In this document: one piece after another, positions 1 through 6,042 of the stretch
Numbering within the stretch: position 1 is the stretch's first letter
Layout: every line of letters begins with the position of its first letter
From: Pyrinomonadaceae bacterium
Lineage (GTDB): Bacteria > Acidobacteriota > Blastocatellia > Pyrinomonadales > Pyrinomonadaceae
NCBI GenBank assembly: GCA_013813825.1
Contig: JACCRA010000320.1
Location: forward strand, 1-6,042
DNA: 6,042 nucleotides
Direction: 5' to 3'
Made by a program: the position numbers and the translations under genes
The notes under the pieces: generated by a model
What the model saw: only the letters and a program-made list of their open reading frames with translations
What the model was told of the DNA's origin: nothing
Database searches by the model: none

Positions 1-149
1 TAGTATCTCTGGTCAGAGGCATAATTGTTGCGGGCAAGAGGGATGACAAAACACACAAACGAGCTTACCGGTGCGCTGAGTGCTGGTTGCCGTGTTGCAC
101 TTCCAAGTTGAATCCGCCCTCTCCAAAATTAATTGATTTTGAAACAAAT
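1..149. other. Upstream flank, no supported gene
   Basis: No coding region can be supported here. Plus-strand frame 3 stays open from base 3 to a stop at 174-176, inside the insertion sequence, but it has no recognisable protein features and no start with a ribosome binding site. The stretch becomes AT-rich toward its right end (from about 121), as upstream regulatory DNA often is. Before the insertions to its right, this DNA was probably the direct upstream region of gyrB. That is inference from the nested mobile elements. Confidence 0.4.
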
Positions 150-154
150 AGTAA
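150..154. repeat. Target-site duplication, left copy (AGTAA)
   Basis: AGTAA directly precedes the left inverted repeat, and the same five bases directly follow the right one at 1231-1235. Together they mark the ends of the insertion. Confidence 0.75.
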
Positions 155-168
155 TAGGACTTACGCAA
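155..168 (+). repeat. Left terminal inverted repeat of the IS
   Basis: TAGGACTTACGCAA matches the reverse complement of 1217-1230 at all 14 positions. Similarity stops immediately inside both copies. The flank just outside is AGTAA. Confidence 0.9.
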
Positions 169-195
169 AGGGATAAAAATCCTGATAATTAGCGC

Positions 196-1224
196 ATGAC
201 TCTCACCACCAGACCGACGCGCTTAGATTATTGTCAGTATCTGGTGAGCAGCCAGATCAACTACACGCTGACGAACTTTGCCGATCACTCTCTCAAGTTT
301 AGTCACGACCAACTCAACCGATACTTGCGGGATGACAAACTAACACCACGCTTGGTCTGGGAACAGACCCGCAGGCAGATCAGCCAGTCGCCCAACGCTT
401 ATCTGATCTTTGACGACACGGTCGCCAACAAGAACTATTCCCGCGCCATCGAGTTGGTGCGCCGGCAATGGAGCGGCAACACCAAGTCGGTCATTCGCGG
501 CATTGGCATCGTGACCTGCATTTACGTCAACCCTGAACTCGACCGCTTCTGGTTCATTGACTATCGCCTCTTCGCCCCCGACGAGGACGGCAAAACGAAA
601 CTCGACCAGGCCACTGAGATGTTCGATTTAGTCATTCACAGCAAGCACCTCGAATTTCGCTGTGTGTTGATGGATACCTGGTACGCGAGTCGGCAATTCA
701 TGCTGCACATCGAGCGACAGGGCAAGCTTTACTATGGCCCCGTGCAAGATAACCGCCAAGTGGATGAAGGCGACGGGAGCGCGGTCGCTTACCGGCGGGT
801 GGCTGCGCTTGAATGGACGGAAGTAGACCAAGCGCGCGGTAAGAACGTCCACGTCAAAGACTTTCCCAAAGGCCATCGCTTGCAACTGTTCCGGCTCGTG
901 ATCTCTCCAGATCGCACGGACTACATCGTGACCAACGATATGACTCAACACTCCACGGATGACACCCGAGCGGTGTGTGCCATCCGGTGGAAGCTTGAGC
1001 AGTTGCACCGTGAAGCCAAACAAGTGACCGGCTTGGAGCGTTGTCAGTGTCGCAAAGCACGTATTCAACGCAATCACATCGCGTGTGCGATGTTAGTGTG
1101 GTGTCGGTTCAAAGAACTGGCTTATCAAACAGGGCGGACGGTGTATCAAATCAAGTTCGGGCAGTTGTCTGATTATTTGATTCAGCAACTGAAAGCCCCG
1201 TCCGTCAAAATGGCTCTTGCGTAA
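196..1224 (+). CDS. DDE transposase, IS701/IS4-like
   Basis: This is a 342-residue transposase that would cut and rejoin the ends of the surrounding insertion sequence. It shows the DDE catalytic triad of the IS4 superfamily. The first Asp is in FDDTV (D73/D74) and the second in VLMDTWY (D160). The Glu lies in IRWKLEQLHREAK, where R264, E268 and K275 have the R-x3-E-x6-K spacing of the IS4 signature; the usual Tyr before the Arg is Cys261 here. The N-terminal region (about 1-60) would be the DNA-binding part. Length and motif order suit a complete protein. The ATG at 196 lies 41 bases inside the left end and has no good Shine-Dalgarno, which is common for transposases and keeps expression low. 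The protein resembles transposases I remember as IS701 family from Chloroflexi and cyanobacteria, but the exact family is from memory. Confidence 0.9.
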   Translation: MTLTTRPTRLDYCQYLVSSQINYTLTNFADHSLKFSHDQLNRYLRDDKLTPRLVWEQTRRQISQSPNAYLIFDDTVANKNYSRAIELVRRQWSGNTKSVIRGIGIVTCIYVNPELDRFWFIDYRLFAPDEDGKTKLDQATEMFDLVIHSKHLEFRCVLMDTWYASRQFMLHIERQGKLYYGPVQDNRQVDEGDGSAVAYRRVAALEWTEVDQARGKNVHVKDFPKGHRLQLFRLVISPDRTDYIVTNDMTQHSTDDTRAVCAIRWKLEQLHREAKQVTGLERCQCRKARIQRNHIACAMLVWCRFKELAYQTGRTVYQIKFGQLSDYLIQQLKAPSVKMALA

Positions 1225-1230
1225 GTCCTA
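1217..1230 (-). repeat. Right terminal inverted repeat of the IS
   Basis: TTGCGTAAGTCCTA is the exact reverse complement of the left end. It contains the final alanine codon region and the stop codon of the transposase, so the coding sequence runs into the transposon tip. Confidence 0.9.
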
Positions 1231-1235
1231 AGTAA
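1231..1235. repeat. Target-site duplication, right copy (AGTAA)
   Basis: This is identical to 150-154. The next base, 1236, is the first base of the MITE-like inverted repeat, so the IS landed exactly at the edge of that element. Confidence 0.75.
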
Positions 1236-3775
<2,540 letters not shown>

Positions 3776-3794
3776 GTTTTCCTCAAAAGCTGAT

Positions 3795-3823
3795 TTGACA
3801 CGGTATTTCTAGTATTATAGGAT
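3795..3823 (+). promoter_or_regulatory. Candidate promoter in the gyrB 3' flank
   Basis: A perfect -35 hexamer TTGACA (3795-3800) is followed after 17 bases by TAGGAT (3818-3823), which matches TATAAT at four of six positions. Transcription would start near 3830 and meet the strong terminator at 3850-3888, giving an RNA of roughly 55-60 bases. An alternative -10, TATTAT at 3813, lies only 12 bases from the -35 and is too close. The chance of a random match in AT-rich DNA is appreciable. Confidence 0.35.
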
Positions 3824-3835
3824 TACCTCCTTTCC
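3821..3835 (+). repeat. 16S 3'-tail-like (anti-Shine-Dalgarno) motif, copy 1
   Basis: GGATTACCTCCTTTC (3820-3834) matches the conserved 16S rRNA 3' end GGATCACCTCCTTTC at 14 of 15 positions and is followed by another CTCC. The 10-base core ACCTCCTTTC (3825-3834) recurs exactly at 4005-4014. There is no wider 16S similarity on either side, so this is not a ribosomal RNA gene fragment of any length. In an RNA it could base-pair with ribosome binding sites. Function is inference. Confidence 0.5.
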
Positions 3836-3888
3836 TCCTGTGGCTCTTATCCGCTGCATGCGCAAGGCGCATGCAGCGGAATTTTTTT
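3830..3888 (+). ncRNA. Possible small RNA or 3'-UTR RNA with C-rich seed and terminator
   Basis: If the TTGACA/TAGGAT pair is a promoter, it would drive a transcript of about 58 bases. Its 5' part is a pyrimidine-rich CCUUUCCUCC segment and its 3' part is a 14-bp hairpin with a U tract. A C-rich unpaired seed plus an intrinsic terminator is a common bacterial small-RNA architecture for blocking purine-rich ribosome binding sites. Equally, the segment may simply be the 3' untranslated region of gyrB, which could be processed into such an RNA. I see no homology evidence for either reading. Confidence 0.25.
3850..3888 (+). terminator. Rho-independent terminator after gyrB
   Basis: CCGCTGCATGCGC (3851-3863) pairs perfectly with GCGCATGCAGCGG (3867-3879) across a 3-base AAG loop. 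The flanking T3850-A3880 pair extends the stem to 14 bp. Seven T residues follow at 3882-3888. This is a textbook strong intrinsic terminator for plus-strand transcription. It lies 74 bases after the gyrB stop and isolates gyrB from downstream genes. The reverse direction has no T tract after the stem, so it is not an efficient terminator for the minus-strand gene. Confidence 0.93.
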
Positions 3889-3927
3889 CCCTAGAGTTAA
3901 GCGAGTGAGGTGTCTAGCCGCTACATT

Positions 3928-3993
3928 TCAATGTTCAAAGCTAAAGGGATTTTTTACACGCTTGGCGAATGAAACTCGTGTAAGGAGGGGCAT
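3928..3993 (-). CDS. Doubtful 21-residue micro-ORF with strong SD
   Basis: On the minus strand AAAGGAGG (4013-4006) stands 12 bases before an ATG at 3993, opening a 21-residue frame that begins MPLLTRVSF and ends with a TGA at 3930-3928. The ribosome binding site can pair with codons 2-4 of the same frame (CCTCCTT), placing the ATG in a hairpin loop. That suits a translationally controlled peptide downstream of the 79-residue gene. The spacing is long, the peptide matches nothing I know, and the motif may be there for another reason. Confidence 0.2.
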   Translation of the reverse strand: MPLLTRVSFAKRVKNPFSFEH

Positions 3994-4017
3994 AATAATT
4001 ACACACCTCCTTTCGAG
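3954..4017. promoter_or_regulatory. SD/anti-SD hairpin region with alternative pairings
   Basis: CGTGTAAGGAGG (3977-3988) can pair in three exclusive ways. It can pair with TTACACG (3954-3960) through CGTGTAA, 7 bp. It can pair with TTACAC (3999-4004) through GTGTAA, 6 bp. It can also pair with CCTCCTT (4006-4012) through AAGGAGG, 7 bp, closed further out by CTCG (3975-3978) and CGAG (4014-4017). Such competing stems around a Shine-Dalgarno sequence resemble a switch that hides or frees a ribosome binding site. On the plus strand no ATG, GTG or TTG follows the AAGGAGG at a usable distance, so a minus-strand role may be more likely. No known riboswitch class is recognised. Confidence 0.35.
4005..4014 (+). 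repeat. Anti-Shine-Dalgarno motif, copy 2
   Basis: ACCTCCTTTC is identical to 3825-3834, 180 bases upstream, and to the core of the 16S rRNA 3' tail. Here it faces a perfectly complementary AAGGAGG at 3982-3988. On the minus strand it reads as a strong ribosome binding site, GAAAGGAGGT. Confidence 0.5.
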
Positions 4018-4041
4018 GGAATAGCGTAAGGGTTGCTTTGA

Positions 4042-4073
4042 AAGCTAACCTTCCGGCCTGTAAGGTTGAGCTT
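4042..4073 (-). terminator. Weak hairpin after the 79-residue gene
   Basis: AACCTT (4047-4052) pairs with AAGGTT (4062-4067), and AAGCT (4042-4046) with AGCTT (4069-4073) around a one-base bulge. The structure overlaps the stop codon of the minus-strand gene. Only three U residues follow in that direction, so it is at best a weak terminator or a 3'-end stabilising hairpin. Confidence 0.3.
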
Positions 4074-4311
4074 AAGACTTGTTCTGTTTATCTGAAGCAA
4101 CTTGTTCATCGAGATCGATTCGTTCAATTTGTGTTGCACCCTGTTGGTTGTAATAGCCTCCAGGCGCAAACTGACCTGATTCTCCAATATCAAGCGAGCG
4201 CAAGTCGTTTGCAGGATTAACTTCTTCAATCGGATCGGGAACTGTTTCAGGCTCTAGACCCGTAGCCGTGGCTTCGTCCAGAGAGGATTTGCTTTGCTTA
4301 TCGTCTGACAT
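4072..4311 (-). CDS. Small acidic, probably disordered protein (hypothetical)
   Basis: I do not recognise this 79-residue protein. It begins MSDDKQSKSSLDEA, is rich in Asp, Glu, Ser, Gln and Asn, and has no Cys, no Trp, no membrane segment and no signal peptide, so it is probably soluble and largely disordered. A Gly/Tyr patch (FAPGGYYNQQG) lies near residues 48-58, followed by an acidic tail and a Lys-containing C-terminus. The start is fixed by AAGGAG (4324-4319), seven bases before the ATG at 4311. An ATG further upstream in the same frame (4389) would add 26 residues without a ribosome binding site, and the ATG next to the SD (4317) is too close. The gene is transcribed away from the flavoprotein and toward the end of gyrB. 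The good ribosome binding site and protein-like composition argue that it is real; the function is unknown. Confidence 0.65.
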   Translation of the reverse strand: MSDDKQSKSSLDEATATGLEPETVPDPIEEVNPANDLRSLDIGESGQFAPGGYYNQQGATQIERIDLDEQVASDKQNKS

Positions 4312-4318
4312 TTTCATT

Positions 4319-4324
4319 CTCCTT
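4319..4324 (-). promoter_or_regulatory. Ribosome binding site deciding the small-gene start
   Basis: The minus strand reads AAGGAG, seven bases before the ATG of MSDDKQ. It is one of the clearest Shine-Dalgarno sequences in the window, whereas gyrB, the transposase and the flavoprotein lack strong ones. It therefore selects the 79-residue form over the 105-residue reading. Confidence 0.7.
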
Positions 4325-4628
4325 GTAAAATTTAAGTGAAGTGGTGATTTACTGTCCGGTGATGCTGATGACACGAAAGCGGCCCGCAAAACAATCGAGC
4401 CTTTTCAGCACACAAAAAAAGTTCGCTGAGAATAGGCCGTTACCAACAAGGGCAACCGGGAGATCCTGCCCTCTTCAAATACCGTGAACGGAAGTAGCCA
4501 TAAGTGTAGAGGGATGACGGACTCTAACATAGTACCGAAGGCGCTTCACAAGTTAAATTAGCAATCGGGCAAAATAGGGTGTCATTGTAAACTGCGGGAA
4601 AGAATTTGAAAAGAGTAACGTTCAGCAG
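4325..4628. other. Divergent intergenic region
   Basis: These bases separate two divergent genes and should contain both promoters. I found no convincing -35/-10 pair on either strand. Weak candidates are TTCACA (4545-4550) with CAAAAT (4570-4575) at 19-base spacing toward the flavoprotein, and on the minus strand GTGTCA with TAAATC toward the small gene. A 6-bp inverted repeat AGGGCA (4449-4454) / TGCCCT (4467-4472) could be an operator half-site pair or a short hairpin. No tRNA, CRISPR or longer repeat is visible. Confidence 0.4.
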
Positions 4629-5861
4629 ATGATAGCAAACAAGAAATATGACGCGCTCATTGTCGGAGCCGGTCCAGCGGGAGCGTTTGCGGCTGAGCGT
4701 TTGGCGAAAGGTGGCGCGCAGGTAGTGCTCTTTGACGGACGCCCGCCGGGCAAGCCAAAAGCCTGCGGTGGAGGTGTTACATCGAAGGCTCTAATCGCTT
4801 GGCCGTTTTTGCTTGAGGCGATGGGGCGAACGATTGACGAGGTCGAGATGCACTCGCCTTCGGGTGCGCGTGTGCGGCTTAAACTTAACGAGCCATTTGC
4901 CATCTACTCGCGCACTGCCCTTGATGCGCACCTATGTGCGCGCGCGCAAAATGCCGGGGCTAGCGTTTGCAACAAGCAAGTCTCCCTCGCGCCGCGCATC
5001 AACGGCGATCAGCTTTGGACCGTGTGTTCGCGTGACGGCGAAAAATGGCAGGGGCGGGTGGTAGTGGCTGCCGACGGTGCGAACAGTCCTATCGCACGAC
5101 GATTCGCAGGCGCGCTGCCAAACGCAGAAATGGAAGTTGCGTTCGGCTATCGCGCGCCGCTACCTCGCGTCGGAACACCTCTGACTGTGATCGCGTTTCT
5201 CCCCGGCTGGGCTGGCTATGCGTGGGCCTTCCCTCGTCTCGATCACATCTCATTCGGTATCGCCACTTCGCAGGATGCCTTCGACCATCCCACGCTTGAC
5301 CGACTTCTCTGGCAGTTCATGATCGGATACTATCGCCAACGCGAAAAGCCTGGAATAAAACTCTGGGAGGTCTCGGAACAAGCGGAGGACAAAGCGCGCG
5401 ACGCGAAGACGAAGCAACACTTAGGCGAGTGCGCCGAGCGGTACGCAGCGCGAATCCCGGGGTTGGCGGCAGAGACTTGGTCTCATCGCCAAGTAGGCGG
5501 GACAGACTGGGCTTTGCTGGGAGATGCTGCTGGATTCGCCGATCCGGTGACGGGCGAGGGCATTTACTACGCATTGCGCTCGGCGGAAATGTTTGCGGAC
5601 GCTTATCTGGCGGGCGACGTAGCAGCTTATGACAGCCATTGGCGCGCAGATTTTGGGCGCGAACTGCGGCGCGCCTCGGCGATGAGAATGCGTTTTTACG
5701 GGCAGTTTTTCGGGTCACCTTTCACCGGCCGGATGATTGACTTCGCGCGCTTGCACCCAGGCATTCGGCGCACGCTCTGCGAATTGGTCGCCGGAGATCA
5801 AGGCTACGTGGATCTCAAGCGTACGCTTGCGCGGCGCTCGCTTTGGCCGCTGGCGATGTGA
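4629..5861 (+). CDS. FAD-dependent oxidoreductase, geranylgeranyl reductase family
   Basis: This 410-residue flavoprotein belongs to the family that saturates double bonds of isoprenoid chains in quinones, (bacterio)chlorophyll or lipids. The N-terminal Rossmann motif VGAGPAG (G13, G15, G18) and the acidic D36 bind FAD. KACGGG (44-49) is the family's conserved Cys-Gly-rich loop. ADGANS (148-153) is the second FAD motif, and GDAAGFADPVTGEG (298-311) the third. YAWAFP (197-202) fits the geranylgeranyl-reductase substrate-pocket motif YxWxFP; the later GxG is GIA (210-212). Length is normal for the family. The ATG at 4629 puts the first beta strand at residues 8-13 as expected, but has no good Shine-Dalgarno. 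No signal peptide or membrane helix is seen. It stands alone, so the substrate is open; menaquinone side-chain reduction is a reasonable guess. Other aromatic-ring or halogenase-type flavoproteins share the FAD motifs but usually not KxCGGG plus YxWxFP. Confidence 0.82.
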   Translation: MIANKKYDALIVGAGPAGAFAAERLAKGGAQVVLFDGRPPGKPKACGGGVTSKALIAWPFLLEAMGRTIDEVEMHSPSGARVRLKLNEPFAIYSRTALDAHLCARAQNAGASVCNKQVSLAPRINGDQLWTVCSRDGEKWQGRVVVAADGANSPIARRFAGALPNAEMEVAFGYRAPLPRVGTPLTVIAFLPGWAGYAWAFPRLDHISFGIATSQDAFDHPTLDRLLWQFMIGYYRQREKPGIKLWEVSEQAEDKARDAKTKQHLGECAERYAARIPGLAAETWSHRQVGGTDWALLGDAAGFADPVTGEGIYYALRSAEMFADAYLAGDVAAYDSHWRADFGRELRRASAMRMRFYGQFFGSPFTGRMIDFARLHPGIRRTLCELVAGDQGYVDLKRTLARRSLWPLAM

Positions 5862-5897
5862 GCGGCTGGAGACGCCGCCGTGGTGGAGATGCTTACT

Positions 5898-6042
5898 CTA
5901 CCCCGGCCTCATTTCGGATGACGGATTGCAGAAGTTGCAAAACTCTTCACGGTTTTCGGGGCTTTTTCTGCCACAATAACCAAAAATCTTGGCACGTCGA
6001 GCACTCCTGAACGACGTAGAACGCGAGGCGTTCAGCGTCGCG
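5898..6042 (-). CDS. Possible C-terminal end of a minus-strand gene (partial, doubtful)
   Basis: Two minus-strand frames are open from the right edge. One runs from 6042 to a TGA at 5949-5947 and gives 31 residues, including LAFYVVQECSTCQDFW; its third codon positions are GC-rich, as in the flavoprotein gene, which favours it. The other runs from 6041 to a TAG at 5900-5898 and gives 47 residues, with a zinc-ribbon-like FGYCGRKSPENREEFCNFC in which one expected Cys is Phe. At most one is real. No start lies inside the window, and no secure terminator separates this end from the flavoprotein stop at 5861. Confidence 0.25.
   Translation of the reverse strand, partial: ATLNASRSTSFRSARRAKIFGYCGRKSPENREEFCNFCNPSSEMRPG

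Larger units (their letters stand above)
155..1230 (+). mobile_element. Intact IS701/IS4-like insertion sequence, 1076 bp
   Basis: This is a complete single-gene insertion sequence. The left end TAGGACTTACGCAA (155-168) is repeated exactly in inverted orientation at the right end (1217-1230). The flanking AGTAA at 150-154 and 1231-1235 is a 5-bp direct repeat consistent with a target-site duplication. Between the ends there is only an uninterrupted transposase gene, whose stop codon TAA (1222-1224) lies inside the right inverted repeat. Intact ends, target duplication and reading frame suggest a recent and possibly active insertion. The transposase points to the IS701-like branch of the IS4 superfamily. 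Family members that I recall duplicate 4 bp (YTAR), so the 5-bp repeat is slightly atypical. The element lies upstream of gyrB on the same strand. Confidence 0.9.

Noticed and set aside
628..1077. Long minus-strand open frame inside the transposase
   Set aside because: It is the antisense shadow of a well-supported DDE transposase and has no recognisable protein features or ribosome binding site.
3820..3835. Remnant of a 16S rRNA gene
   Set aside because: Only about 15 bases match the 16S 3' end. The preceding sequence has no similarity to the conserved last helix of 16S rRNA.
3941..3956. Second rho-independent terminator at the T6 run 3950-3955
   Set aside because: No GC-rich stem directly precedes the T run.
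4038..4220. Plus-strand 60-residue frame opposite the small acidic gene
   Set aside because: It starts at a TTG without a convincing ribosome binding site and lies antisense to a minus-strand gene with a clear SD. Its composition looks random.
5317..5718. Minus-strand 133-residue frame inside the flavoprotein gene
   Set aside because: Arg/Pro/Ser-rich composition is typical of an antisense shadow of a GC-rich gene, and the opposite strand encodes conserved FAD motifs.
5862..5880. Terminator directly after the flavoprotein gene
   Set aside because: GCGGC (5862-5866) can pair with GCCGC (5874-5878), but no T tract follows and the stem is only 5 bp.

Overview
The window looks like bacterial chromosomal DNA. 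A full-length GyrB of the long type (about 804 residues, with the extra C-terminal domain insertion) sits next to a geranylgeranyl-reductase-type flavoprotein and an IS701/IS4-like transposon. From remembered similarity of the GyrB and the flavoprotein, I lean to Acidobacteriota (Blastocatellia-like). This is inference, and a database search could change it.

Layout. Bases 1-149 hold no gene I can support. An intact insertion sequence occupies 155-1230: one transposase gene, 14-bp perfect terminal inverted repeats and a 5-bp direct repeat (AGTAA) on both sides. Directly against it lies an 87-bp MITE-like element (1236-1322) with 16-bp perfect inverted repeats. Its right end runs into a perfect TATAAT box 34 bases ahead of the gyrB start. 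gyrB (1361-3775, +) follows. Downstream come a promoter-like pair, a C-rich stretch matching the 3' tail of 16S rRNA (the anti-Shine-Dalgarno), and a very strong rho-independent terminator (3850-3888).

The next interval (3889-4071) carries a second copy of the anti-SD motif. Here it faces an AAGGAGG, with several mutually exclusive pairings possible. On the minus strand, 4072-4311 encodes a 79-residue, very acidic, probably disordered protein with a good ribosome binding site. After a 317-base divergent intergenic region comes a 410-residue FAD-dependent oxidoreductase of the geranylgeranyl reductase family (4629-5861, +). The last 180 bases have no secure gene, but may hold the C-terminal end of a minus-strand gene entering from the right.

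The genes do not form an operon. gyrB is closed off by its own terminator, and the two genes after it are divergent. Base composition differs sharply: about 40-45% GC in sampled lines of gyrB and above 60% in the flavoprotein, with the transposase intermediate. The most interesting material is in the non-coding DNA on both sides of gyrB: nested mobile DNA that appears to supply its promoter, and duplicated anti-SD motifs after it.
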